Shown in pieces: positions 10,530-20,795 of a DNA stretch of 64,000 nucleotides. The first letter of the stretch is position 1; each line of letters begins with the position of its first letter. The notes below the pieces were generated by a model. The model was not told the origin of the DNA and did not search any database. It worked only from the letters and a program-made list of their open reading frames with translations. A program made the translations under genes and the position numbers. The DNA comes from Clavelina lepadiformis. Lineage: Eukaryota > Chordata > Ascidiacea > Aplousobranchia > Clavelinidae. The DNA is taken from positions 4,409,501 through 4,473,500 of the forward strand of contig NC_135245.1 in assembly GCF_947623445.1 (NCBI RefSeq), read 5' to 3'.

Positions 10530-13026
10530 GATTTTAACATAACGCGCGTTGTATTGCAGTGGAAAAAGTCTTTGTTGTGAAAAGTGTTCATGAACAATTC
10601 ATTCTTTCGTCCAGTTACACGCAGTTACGCATATTAATTTACTATAACATGGTTGCTTTTGCAGCAGCGTAGTTTCAAATACCAAACTGTGTATTGTGTG
10701 ACAGTGTGGTCTTTCATTTAGAACAAATTTTGATTTTTTTCTTTAATATCTTTCGCTGTAGCTACCATGCACGTTATAAACTGTATTGTTACCTTGTTAC
10801 CTTTACTCAATCCATCCATTAATTATATTGAACTTGTTCACTGTGGGTATATTTTAACCTTTATGCAAAAACGTCTGACTGTTGTTTGTGAGCTAGAATA
10901 TTTCATTCCAAACAATGGCGTTGGTGTTTTAGTTTCTGTAATCTCTTTACCTAAATTTATTTTCACAATGATTGTAAAGTATATGCCGAACTAAGTTAAT
11001 GAAGTGTGTGGCAGTGTTTACCGAAGCAGAATTGATGAGTATTTATCTTCCACAACTCTCCCTTATCTTACTGTGACAGTTTCTCATGTTCCTATTTCAT
11101 TCCTGGTACAAATATTTGCAGTAGCATGTGTATCTTTTTAATTTTGTTTTCACTGTGGGGTTATGTCTATTTGTCTAGATCTAACAGTATTAGCTTGTGA
11201 ATCTTTTTAATAGTCCGCCCAACTAGCGCAATTATGTTTCTTACTTAGCGCTGTTATTGTGACATATCGTAGTGATATTCTCCAACACTTTATTCGCTGA
11301 ATCACATTTCAGTAATACATTGCATTGCACTTATTTCGTGAGCAATCTGTTCATTAATTATTGTCAGATGCTGCTGAAAATAGAGCACTGAATTTAAGCT
11401 CTTCAAAGTAACTCATTTTTTTATTGTACTAAGAAGTTTCAAATTTGGTGACTAGTAAAAAGTCACAACTAGGTTATGGTGGTCTGTGAAAAATTACTAA
11501 GGAACCATAACATTGTATTTTTCTTTCAAGCTTTTTAGTTAAGTTGTTGTTTGCTGTCTACTTGTAAAATTATGTTGTTCTCAAAATCAAAATAAGGAAT
11601 AATTTTCTTTCGAGCCAAAGATCCCATGCCTACCAAAGCATAGGGACATTAATATGATGGGTCTACGATAAAAATGTCTGTTGTGCAAATGTCAGACACT
11701 TTTTAATAAATGCAGCATATATCAAAATCAAGTACAAGGCTCAGCTGATGAAATACAGAGCCTTATTTCTGCCAACGTTTCATTAACCCATTTGGGTTTA
11801 GCTTCACCAGGGCAATGAGAAAGGAATTTAAAAATTGCGAAAAGTGAACTACGAGTGCTAGGTTACAACTTGCTGCATTGCATAGTTGATATCATTAGGC
11901 CTGGTGGCAACCATAGTATAATATTATCTAATCTTATGTTTATCAAATATGGAAGTTTAGCACGTGACATCGTCATAAACGTTGCGCTTTTGAAATAACT
12001 TCAAAACTATGAACGGCATGCTATTAAGTGTTATAATAATTAATTTCACAGCTTAGTAGGCTTTACAGTGAGTGTCAGCTAGGTGAAGAACGTATGTAAC
12101 AATTGAGTATTGACTCATTATACAGCCTACCTCAGCGGCTTAGAATTGTTCGACAATCCAACCATAAACCCAAAAGATTACTTATAAACGGCAAAAACAT
12201 ATTGACTACTTGTATTCTGAAGACAAACGTTTCTCAACTGCAAACATATAAAATTTTAAAAGCATTACAATAAAGCATAAACAAGTGTACAAGCAAATAC
12301 AGATGCAATGTCAGTTATTTAAACGGATTATTGTAACAACGTTAAAAAGCTCTTTGTCTTTCCAATGTCTATTTACAATATACACAATACATTTGTACCT
12401 ACTATATACCATATACAGTACAATATGTTAAAAACATTTGCAAAAAAAAACAAAGCACTTTTATATCAATAACTTTTGCTTGCAGTGATATAATCTTATG
12501 CATTTTTAATCTATAAATACAATTGACAACATTGCAGAGTTGCATAGGTTCAAGCAGTGGCATTCTATAAATTAAAATGTGTGAAACGACATTGATTAGT
12601 CACACATCAAATTGAGACTAACTGACTGTTATTTATAACATAAAATTTTTATACTATAGAAGACAAATAGAATTTTGCAAAAACGCAGTTTAACCATCTA
12701 GTCATAACTGAAGTGCCAACATTAGTGACTATTAAAATTGGTAAAATGAAAAATATTCCAACACTATAAAAAGTGCATTTACAGCTATAAAATTATGCAT
12801 AAAACAACCAATTGGTATGCATTCAAGCATGTCAGCTTGATGATCGTGAATAGTACAAATAAGCATTTTAATAAAAGCTTTTACGAGCAGACCAATAAAA
12901 TATGGATGTAAACCGTAACTTGCTTGTTTCCTCATGGCCAGGCATCGAATATCTATAAGGTTGTTAATGACACATTTTGCTTTTCGTCATATACACAACT
13001 ACTTACATAGAAATAATAAAAACTTC
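10530..13026. other. Convergent 3' flanks, no gene recognised
   Basis: This spacer lies between the stop of the CCDC60-like gene (+) and the stop of the PHD/SAM gene (-). It should hold both 3' untranslated regions. An AATAAA occurs at about 11705 on the plus strand. Short open frames here look random: AT-rich and without recognisable residues. A hammerhead-like motif on the minus strand is listed separately. Confidence 0.6.
11777..11810 (-). other. Degenerate hammerhead-ribozyme-like core
   Basis: Read on the minus strand, the order is CTGGTGA, a stem AAACCC-AAAT-GGGTTA, then GAAAC. This is the arrangement of a hammerhead core (CUGAUGA, stem II, GAAA), with one core base changed (A to G in CUGAUGA). 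Similar sequence accompanies some retroelements such as Penelope-like elements. The stem I and III partners were not convincingly located, so a live ribozyme is unlikely. Confidence 0.3.
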
Positions 13027-15504
13027 TCACTTGATGCCATTATGATAACTTGATTTGGATAGGGAAGCATTCTGCAATTTTGTGATATGTTCAAAAATTT
13101 TGACGGCTGGTCCAAGTTTTAGTGACAAGCCAGCGATAACATCAGCCCTACGTAATAGCAGAAGTGATCTTCCATCTATTTCCTCTCTTGTAAAAACTGA
13201 AGCTTGTTCGGAAAAACCAAGACTTTTAAAATATTCAGCAACTTCATTGGCAGTCCAATCAGCTGAATTAGGAATGACATTATCATAAATTGATATTCGA
13301 TTGTAATTTTGAGCAATGTTTGATGAATGATTGCTGGATGTTGCATCGTTGCCAGTAGCATTGCTTGAATCATCTGACTGTACATCATTTGCCTTTTTGC
13401 TAACCATGTCTGTCAGAAAATAAAAAGTCTTTGGAAAGTCTGGTTATAAAATTACCCAAATCAGAGAAAAATAAGACTGCTCTGTTACATCTATGGCAGA
13501 TATTAAGGTTGTAAATCTTTCATTTATTAAAAAATGCAGGGTACAATGTGCGAGAAATAAATGAGCAGGTACTGATTAACTACACAAATCTTACAATGTT
13601 CATTGCCCACACGTGGAGTGATGTCGATTAACAGTGCTTGTGTGTGTACTCAATGAAACATCTCTTGTTATTTACAGAAGTTTGTTACTTACCAGGTAGC
13701 CCAATAGAACCTTCCCAGCCATTCAAGTCTAGGTCTTCATCTATGCATGAGCTGCATATCCATTTCCCTTCTGGTTTATCATCAACTTCAGGACTGTGAC
13801 ATTTCATATGGTAAGCCTTGTCACAAGCATCGCAAAACAAAATGCTAGCCCCATCTCGTGATGAGCAACATACCGAACAAGTCTTGCACTCTACACATTG
13901 CCAAGGATAGGATGAAGCCTTGGCAGCCAACGCTTTGGAATACCTAGAAAATAAATTATAACACAAGTTAGGGTCATTTCATTATAATAGAAACAAAAAT
14001 TTCAACTTTAAACAAAAATTTCAACATATTATATATATGTTATATTACAATATTATAACTATACAGTACCAACAATCATATTACAAAAATTGAAGGAAAA
14101 TGAAGAAGAAGGGCATATATATTTGGACTTTTTGACTTATTTTTCTAACTCTTTCATGAAAAACTTTGCAAGCTTAAATTATTACATACAGTAGTTCATA
14201 AAATAATGATTTAAAAAAGTTTGTGGCATGCCTTCGTACTAAACTTTTAACCTCTATTTACATTTACATGCATAATTTCTTGGCAAAAACTGAAATTGTA
14301 AACTTTTTTGTTTAGCCAGCTTGGGATTTGTTTACCAATAATATTATTTAATGACATACTTTATGTCATCATGCATTTGGTGACAACCCATTTTAAACAA
14401 AAAAAAACTTGCACTTCTAAACAACCTAAAGATCGGTGATCACTGATCGGTATAGTATCCTGCTATTAGTGACGCGGTGTGGTTGCTGATTAGCGATTTA
14501 GAGAGGCAGGGTCATATTTTATTGTTTACGTCATTGTGTATGGGGGAACCAAAAATAAAATGCTAAACAATATAGCATGAGGAAACAAAAATTAACACAT
14601 CCACCAGCAAAAATTAGTGAAAAAAAAAACAGCAAACCCGAAAGGCTTAGAACGTGCAAGAATAAAGTAACCAAATGATAAAGACGAACAATGGTTAGCA
14701 CGGCCATTAAACCCAACATACAATAAATAAATAAATGAATGATGGAATGTGCTTGAACACGCCACTAGCTTGAAGAAAAATAAAGTGATTGATAGATGAA
14801 ATATGTTTAAAACATTTCCAACGGCAAGACAATGCTCACAAACGTATGTAATAATTCATATAAAGTTGGATACCGAGATAGTACGGTAACTACGTTACAC
14901 AAATAAGCTGATAAAACAAGACTTGTAAAGATACACTTAGTGACATTGTAGTAATTATAAGTATGCCTGTTATTATTGTGCAGGAGCCTGCTGTTGTCAA
15001 ATAGCACCCTATTATTGTTTACTGCTCAGTAATGGGCAGGGTGCTATTGGAAAATAGCAGGCTGCACCACCAGTTCTTTTGGTTACGACCCCGCCTCCAA
15101 GGTTGCCCTAGATTCTGTAAGAAACAGAAAATTTTGCTTTTTGTGTGCGAACTATTTAATGCAGTTAATGGCAAGAAATAAACGACCTTTATATAAAATG
15201 GTACTTTATTGTTACATCGCACATTCGAGAGACAACAGAATTTCCGTGTGCATTACAAACTTAACAATCGGTCCTGTAGTGAATAAGTGGTGGCAAACAC
15301 TAAAAATACCAATAACTGTTAGAAGCACATTGGTTACCCTAAAAATATGCATTACAAAAAATAAGCTAATTTTCACTTTACTTCATACAACTGGGATGGG
15401 CTTTTGCATCACAATCTTTGCAAAAAAGCATTTCTTCATACACTCCATGCTTGTTGCTTGCTGACGTTCCCAAGCAAAAATCACACAAAGCTGTATGTCT
15501 AGAT
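13027..15504 (-). CDS. Double PHD finger plus SAM domain protein, 3' exons (KAT6/DPF- and SAMD1-related)
   Basis: Three exons on the minus strand join in phase: 15504-15382, 13943-13693 and 13409-13027 (stop TGA). The first encodes a PHD finger (LCDFCLG, then EEMLFCKDCDAKAHPSCM). The second completes it (WQCVEC) and continues directly into a second PHD finger (CKTCSVCC, ILFCDACDKAYHMKCHSP, WICSSC), the tandem arrangement of KAT6/MOZ and DPF proteins, which read acylated histone H3 tails. The last exon has a Ser/Asn-rich linker and a C-terminal SAM domain (DWTANEVAEYFKSLGF, EIDGRSLLLLRRADV, LGPAVKIFEH) like those of SAMD1 and SAMD13. All zinc-ligand Cys and His residues expected for both fingers are present. 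The start is not found; upstream exons may lie in 15505-16190 or beyond. The likely role is a nuclear chromatin reader able to oligomerise through SAM. No MYST acetyltransferase segment is visible here. Confidence 0.78.
14985..15063. repeat. Stable 26-bp-arm hairpin in an intron
   Basis: AGCCTGCTGTTGTCAA plus ATAGCACCCT (14985-15010) is inverted at 15038-15063 as AGGGTGCTATTGGAAA plus ATAGCAGGCT. About 23 of 26 positions match, and one of the differences would be a G:U pair in RNA. The loop is 27 bases. Complementarity continues a little outside (GTGCAG against CTGCAC). It lies in the intron of the PHD/SAM gene between 13944 and 15381. It could be a pre-miRNA-like hairpin or a tiny MITE; nothing else in that intron was recognised. 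Confidence 0.6.
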
Positions 15505-16193
15505 CTGCTAACAATACAAAGTTTTCATTGCCACACATTTTTCACTTACAAAGTGCAAATCATTAATACCGTAATGCTTGAAGCACTTGCTAGGCTTAAG
15601 CTATCATTATTCCGAACCTAATATAGCAGTATATTATCGCACAAAGCATAAGCTACCTGTTTGTTTTTGAGACATCTGGTAGAGTCTTCATAATTATAGC
15701 AGAACATGAAGATAATAAAAACAAGTTTATAAAAATAACCGCGATGCCAAGTATGGCCCCGTAAACCACACAGTTGCAACAAAGGCCATCCTACTACACA
15801 ATCAATAAGACAATGATGTGAAGTTAGACAAAAATGATTTTCAGCTGCTGCGCAATTGCGTGTTCCTCTTACAATTTTCCACTTTAAAAATCCTGCAAGA
15901 GTTTTAAAAATTGTGATCACTAGCAAAAAACATTCATTTAGACACCTGGCGTAAGTTGAAATTTTATGCGATTATAGCATTTATAATAAAGTATTAGCGT
16001 CAATTTTAATTTGCTATTATATAAAAGAACTGACAATAACCAATTTGAAAATATTCACGTCACTAAAGAGCGCTAACGAGGCCAACATTGAAGATGTAAA
16101 AAGGTCTAAAAGTTCAACAGCCGACGTCATTTTTGATGCAGTGGCAAAATATTAGCAAAGTTCACCTGTGCCTATATTCTCTGTGCCGCAAAA

Positions 16194-16976
16194 ATGGATG
16201 CGAAGCCTCGCATGGAATTTGCTGTGGACATGAAATGCGACTCTTGTGCAGACATCGTGAAAAATGCTTTAAAGACGAGAGATGTAGAAGTGGTAATGCT
16301 TGATGTTAAAAAGCAGCTGCTTGTTGTAGAAAGTCAACTCTCTTTTAAAGAAATACTAACGTTAATTGAAGACACCGGAAAACGTGCAGTGTTAATGGGC
16401 TATGGGTCAAATGTTTCCAGTAGCTTGGGCGCTGCAGTTGCTGAAATTTCTGGTAATAATGTAAATGGTGTCGTCAGAATAGTGCAACTTGCTAACAACA
16501 ATTGTCTCATAGAAGGTACAATTGACGGCCTCACACCTGGCAAACATGGATTAAATGTCCATGAGTATGGTGATTTATCTGATGGATGTCGAAGTTGTGG
16601 AAATCACTTCAATCCACACAACTTCGGACATGGTGGTATAAATAGCGAAGAGAGACATGTTGGTGACCTTGGTAATATCTCAGCTCAAATAAACGGAAGG
16701 TCAAGTTTTCGATTGTTAGATTCTAGGATTAATGTCTGGGATATTATCGGTAGGTCCTTGGTAGTTCATGAAAAAGAAGATGATCTTGGTTCTGGCCAAA
16801 ATGAAAGATCCAAGGTCGATGGGAATTCTGGACCTGGTATAGCTTGCGGTATTATTGCTCGCTCTTCAGGGTTATTTCAAAATGCAAAGCGACTCTGCAC
16901 ATGTGATGGTGTGCCGCTTTGGGATGAAAGGGAAGTACCCATTGTTGGCAAGGAAAGAACGAGACAGAAGCTGTAA
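16194..16976 (+). CDS. CCS: Copper chaperone for superoxide dismutase, intronless
   Basis: CCS loads copper into SOD1 and drives its disulfide formation in the cytosol and the mitochondrial intermembrane space. The 260-residue frame has all three family domains. An N-terminal Atx1-like metal-binding domain covers about residues 7-75, with the copper site MKCDSC at about 13-18. A SOD-like domain covers about 85-235, with VHEYGD, CGNHFNP, GHGG, RHVGDLGN, GRSLVVHE and GNSGPGIACGIIARS. The C-terminal segment has CTC in the CTCDGVPLW context, the CxC motif that hands over copper. The zinc-type ligands of the SOD-like domain look intact, but the usual HVH reads NVH. The length is close to vertebrate CCS (about 270). 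The whole gene is one exon, unlike its intron-rich neighbours. It starts about 690 bp from the first visible exon of the minus-strand PHD/SAM gene. Confidence 0.95.
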   Translation: MDAKPRMEFAVDMKCDSCADIVKNALKTRDVEVVMLDVKKQLLVVESQLSFKEILTLIEDTGKRAVLMGYGSNVSSSLGAAVAEISGNNVNGVVRIVQLANNNCLIEGTIDGLTPGKHGLNVHEYGDLSDGCRSCGNHFNPHNFGHGGINSEERHVGDLGNISAQINGRSSFRLLDSRINVWDIIGRSLVVHEKEDDLGSGQNERSKVDGNSGPGIACGIIARSSGLFQNAKRLCTCDGVPLWDEREVPIVGKERTRQKL

Positions 16977-18079
16977 TTAAAAATGTAGGGATTTTTGACA
17001 AATGTCATAATTTGTTGAAGTTGTTTACCCGACCGACCTAACTTCTTCCTTTTTTACTATTGTTATAATGGTTTGAAATTTACTGTCTATTGACATTGTT
17101 CATTTAATTATTTTAAAGTTGAGAAGATTTGTAGTATTCTTTGGACTGTTCTTGAATATGTTTTGCTTTCATTGTAAACATTTTTAGGTACTGTTACCCT
17201 TACCATTAATTAATAAACATTTGGTGTATATATTTGTATACTTAAGTCATATCATGTAGGCATAATAACTTGGTCAGCAAATTTCTTTAAAGTTTTAAAA
17301 TAATATACCATGTACAAATAACGTGTTTTACTTCATGCTGCCTTGCAGAAGTTTTACTTAAAGTTTAGAAGAGGGTAAATGATAAGTTCGTTAATGAATT
17401 AATTATTTAACATTTATGCCATATACTTGCTGTTCAATGATTGAATTATGGCCTAGCTTTATATACATAACAGAGTTTGCTCCACTGTTAGTCGGTTACT
17501 CTAAAAGGCTATTGATATCACTGTTGCCTGTTTTCCATGTCCACTTTTCAGGCCTAGTACTAGGCCTTACATTCCACATATGGAAGTGATGCAATGTACG
17601 CAAGCCAAATGCTAGGCCCGAATTGTGTCGTCATAGGGCCTAGGTTGCTCAACAGCAAGGCCTAGTATTCATGGCCAAGCCATAGGGCAAGTTCAGATCA
17701 TTAGACATCTGGACATCTCCAAGCCTCTTCTTGACATGGAAATGGGGTATCTGTTGGACAATTATGTACTTTAGTTTAATTATGAAGCATTTTATAAGTG
17801 GAAATATGTAGCTTGTGATGTAAACCGTTTGTGCCCTCATGAGATATACTTCTACGTAGGGCTTATAGTTTTGTTTGTTTTTCAACTCTGCCATGTCATA
17901 TAGCAATTTTTGGCATCGATATATATGACTTAAACTTTCATTCTGCTGCTTAGATTTCATTAAAGTTGGGCATAGTTGAGAATTTCTATGAGTTGAGAAG
18001 TTGCACTTTTAAGTTAACAGTGTAATGGAACAAGTTGTCGCAATCATTTTAATTTAATTTTTTTTTCGTGTAATTACAG
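16977..18079 (+). other. CCS 3' flank / spacer before DHDDS
   Basis: This spacer is AT-rich with a polyadenylation signal near 17212. A minus-strand open frame at 17649-17960 shows no recognisable features. Short repeats of CTAGGCC-type sequence occur around 17550-17660. No gene is supported. Confidence 0.5.
17212..17217 (+). terminator. Polyadenylation signal of CCS
   Basis: AATAAA, 236 bases after the CCS stop codon, in an AT-rich context. It is the first canonical signal downstream of the gene. Confidence 0.55.
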
Positions 18080-18178
18080 ATCCTTCGGTTGTTAAAGATT
18101 TCTTGAAATCATATCTGTTGCACCGTAACAAGTTTTTAAGTGGAATAACCCTTCGCGAAGCATTGCCCAAGAACAGTA
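18080..18178 (+). other. 5' untranslated part of the DHDDS exon with an acceptor site
   Basis: A pyrimidine tract followed by TTACAG at 18074-18079 makes a good 3' splice site 99 bases before the DHDDS ATG. The exon is therefore either cis-spliced from an upstream leader exon or trans-spliced, as is common in tunicates. One frame stays open across it, out of phase with DHDDS, and ends at 18196 just inside the DHDDS start. That is short enough to be chance. Confidence 0.5.
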
Positions 18179-19063
18179 ATGGCTTTAATAGCTAAAGAAA
18201 AGGAGTTTGAACGTTCTTGGTGGGAAAAGTATCTTTCTGGTATTCTTCAACAGGGTCCCATCCCCAACCATGTTGCATTTATTATGGATGGAAATAGAAG
18301 ATTTGCTGCCAAAAAGCATGTTGAGCGGATTGAAGGCCACAGAAAAGGTTTTGATAAATTAGCTGAAATGTTAAGATGGTGTCAAGACCTTGATATTTCT
18401 GAGGTAACTTTGTATGCATTCAGTGCCGAAAACTTTAAACGTTCAAAAGAGGAGGTGGACAGTTTGATGGAGTTAGCTAGGAGCAAGTTTGCTCAGATAC
18501 TTGAGGAACAAGATCGTCTAAAGGAACATGGTGTTAGGATTTCGATAATTGGAGAGCTGCATTTGCTTCCACAGGACTTACAAGAGCTTGCGTATAAATT
18601 GATGGAATGCACAAGGAACAACAACAAGTGTAGGCTAAATGTTTGTGTCGCTTATACTTCACGTCACGAAATGACACAAGCAGTAAGAGACATCACATGG
18701 GGATTGGAGCATGGTCTTATCGAGAAGTCTGACATCTCAGAGCAACTATTTGAAAAAGCTTTGCAGATAAGCAGTGTTGATGTCCTGGTACGGACGTCTG
18801 GTGAGATCAGGCTGAGTGATTTTCTGCTTTGGCAGAGTTCATCTTCGTATCTGTCCTTTCTCAATGTCTTATGGCCTGAATTAACTATTTGGGACTTTTA
18901 TTGGTCTGTTTTACAATATCAGAGGTGTTACAAGTCAATCAAAAAGCAACAGATAGCCACAGAATTAAATACAGCATTGACTGATACTTCTTCAGTGAAA
19001 AGGATGAACAATTTTATCAATAGTTTATGTGCTAAACGTGACTGCTTTACTGAGTGCGTTTAA
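18179..19063 (+). CDS. DHDDS: Dehydrodolichyl diphosphate synthase subunit, intronless
   Basis: DHDDS is the catalytic cis-prenyltransferase subunit that makes dehydrodolichyl diphosphate at the ER with its partner NUS1/NgBR, for protein glycosylation. The 294-residue frame carries the family motifs in order: FIMDGNRRFA with the catalytic Asp at about residue 37, GHRKGFDKL, TLYAFSAENFKRS, and the C-terminal RTSGEIRLSDFLLWQ and LWPELTIWDFYW. The C-terminal RxG motif that bacterial homodimers and NUS1 supply is not apparent, as expected for the DHDDS subunit. The start is well supported because the N-terminus aligns with vertebrate DHDDS (short helix, then GPxPxHxAFIMDGNRR). Length is near the vertebrate form (about 333), with a shorter C-terminal tail. 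The gene is one coding exon and follows CCS on the same strand. Confidence 0.95.
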   Translation: MALIAKEKEFERSWWEKYLSGILQQGPIPNHVAFIMDGNRRFAAKKHVERIEGHRKGFDKLAEMLRWCQDLDISEVTLYAFSAENFKRSKEEVDSLMELARSKFAQILEEQDRLKEHGVRISIIGELHLLPQDLQELAYKLMECTRNNNKCRLNVCVAYTSRHEMTQAVRDITWGLEHGLIEKSDISEQLFEKALQISSVDVLVRTSGEIRLSDFLLWQSSSSYLSFLNVLWPELTIWDFYWSVLQYQRCYKSIKKQQIATELNTALTDTSSVKRMNNFINSLCAKRDCFTECV

Positions 19064-19252
19064 GTTTTGTGTGTTTGTGATGTACTATACATACTTCATT
19101 ACAGATTTATTTATATAACTTGCTGTGATAAACTGATAATGATGTGATAAAATACAGTAATTGCTTTTCTTTTTTAACCATAATCTGGCAATCAATACAA
19201 TACAAACGTACAATTTCTTTCTGTAGCAAGAAAACCTCTTAGAATACATATA

Positions 19253-19742
19253 CAGTCCGACCTCGTTAATCCGGACCACTTTGTTTCGTCATAAAATGTT
19301 GGCTTAACGGGGTATCCGGATTATTGGAAAGCGAAAAATCAATCAATCTTGCAAATGTAGCACTGTGTTCAAAAAGCAGTACGCACCTTACTCCAATTTA
19401 AAGTATGCGTAGGAGTTTAAAAATGCAACATTATTGCACTTTTCACTAAAAGTGAAAATGCAACATTATTATGCGTAGATAATCGGCTATTGTGTTCGTC
19501 AACAAACTACTGTATCTAGGACAATCGTGAATCATTTTCTCTTCACTCTTAATAATCCGGTTTATCGGATTTTATTGCTATTTATTTAGCACAATTGTTC
19601 CAAAACTTTTGTGCCGAAGTCGGACAGCGGAGTTTGCGGATTAAAGGGGTGAAATACATAGGAAAAAATCCGTTCCCGGCAGTTTTGTGTCAGATAACTG
19701 GGATTCCGGTTGTTCGGGGTTCGAATTAACGAGGTCCCACTG
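19253..19742. mobile_element. pogo/Tigger-type MITE at a TA target
   Basis: The ends are CAGTCCGACCTCGTTAATCC at the left and GAATTAACGAGGTCCCACTG at the right, inverse to each other with few mismatches. A TA dinucleotide flanks each side. CAGT ends with a CCTCGTTAAT core and TA duplication are typical of the pogo branch of Tc1/mariner. At 490 bp there is no transposase frame. It lies downstream of the DHDDS stop and probably inside its 3' untranslated region. Confidence 0.8.
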
Positions 19743-19983
19743 TATATATATATGTGTGTTTGCTTATGCAGTTTTCACATGCATTAGGTCAGTTATATAT
19801 ATATTTTTTGGTTTGTGCAATTTTCATGTAACTCTGTCTTGTTTAGTTTGTTAAATATTGAATTGCCACAGCGATGCTGTATGTTTTTAGGAATTTTTTA
19901 TTGTGTTTGTTGAAAATATCTCTAGTTTTCTTGTAGAAACTAGTAATAACCACAGACGCAAGCTTAGTACTAACTAAGTTATA

Positions 19984-19989
19984 AATAAA
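19984..19989 (+). terminator. Candidate polyadenylation signal for DHDDS
   Basis: AATAAA about 920 bases after the DHDDS stop and 127 bases before the NDUFB2-like ATG. No AATAAA was noticed nearer to the stop. If it is used, the MITE at 19253-19742 is part of the DHDDS 3' UTR. Confidence 0.4.
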
Positions 19990-20115
19990 GCGCAAGTTCT
20001 TTATCAAATCAATTTTAACATTTCATATTACTCATATCAGCTCTTGTGGTTTGCTCTTTTAAGGATTCTAGGTTTGTAATACTTTTCAGAAATAAGTTGA
20101 GTTACCTGTGCTGGT

Positions 20116-20430
20116 ATGTTGATGGCTGCCAGACTAGGTCGAGGGATATCTGTGTTACGCTGCTTGCGCAGTGGAATCCAGTTACCCTCTGCTTTGAAGC
20201 CACAAGTTCACAACAAGATCATTCTTCGACAAGGAGGAACCAGTCGGATTGGATATAGATGTGCTCCTCCTGATGATCCGATTATTGAGTTCACGCTGGA
20301 TGCAGTAGGAACACTTTTCTGGTGTTATATGTTTTGGATGTACTATCACAATGCAGGCCATCTTGTCAATCAAGGCGTCGGTTACCATGAATACGAAGAC
20401 GCTACAGACACTCAATTAGGAATTGAATGA
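20116..20430 (+). CDS. NDUFB2: Mitochondrial complex I accessory subunit, NDUFB2-like
   Basis: NDUFB2 (AGGG subunit) is a small single-span accessory protein of the membrane arm of NADH:ubiquinone oxidoreductase. The 104-residue frame starts with an Arg-rich, acid-free N-terminus (MLMAARLGRGISVLRCLRSG) that suits a mitochondrial targeting sequence. A segment IGYRCAPPDDP precedes one hydrophobic helix with the aromatic pattern TLFWCYMFWMYYHN. The C-terminus is acidic and ends in DTQLGIE. Vertebrate NDUFB2 has the same plan: RYR..P, a WFWILWRFWHD helix and a DEELGIP ending. Length matches the vertebrate precursor (about 105). The assignment rests on this pattern, not on strong identity. The second ATG, two codons later, could also start. 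The gene is a single coding exon and lies 366 bp before the TRIM-NHL gene on the same strand. Confidence 0.68.
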   Translation: MLMAARLGRGISVLRCLRSGIQLPSALKPQVHNKIILRQGGTSRIGYRCAPPDDPIIEFTLDAVGTLFWCYMFWMYYHNAGHLVNQGVGYHEYEDATDTQLGIE

Positions 20431-20795
20431 TTATTTACGAATTTATATTTTGCCTGTTTATCATTTCTGTTTTTCTGAAGTTTTTTCATAAATGGGATAT
20501 GTTATGACTTTCTGGTAAATTTGTTTGGTTTGTGTTTTGTTTAAAACATGACACTGGAAAAGTTATGTTTTTCGTCTAGGTGGTTTCTGTAACATTGCTT
20601 GCTACACAACTTACAAAAATAGTTAACTGTTTTCCCCTGGTGTAATGTTTCCAATTGGGTTCTCACATTGCTTTAATTACTTTAGATCAAAACCTAAAGT
20701 TGAGTTGACGTCATATTTATGGCATGATTCCATGAGAAAAGCTTTTAAATAATGCTACGACGATAATAGCCCCCCATTTGGTATGAACCAGCACA

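Noticed and set aside
15618-15926. 102-codon minus-strand frame upstream of the first visible PHD exon, with a TTGCAG acceptor inside
   Set aside because: The product has no winged-helix, PHD or other recognisable pattern and I could not join it in phase to the exon at 15504. It may be 5' UTR.
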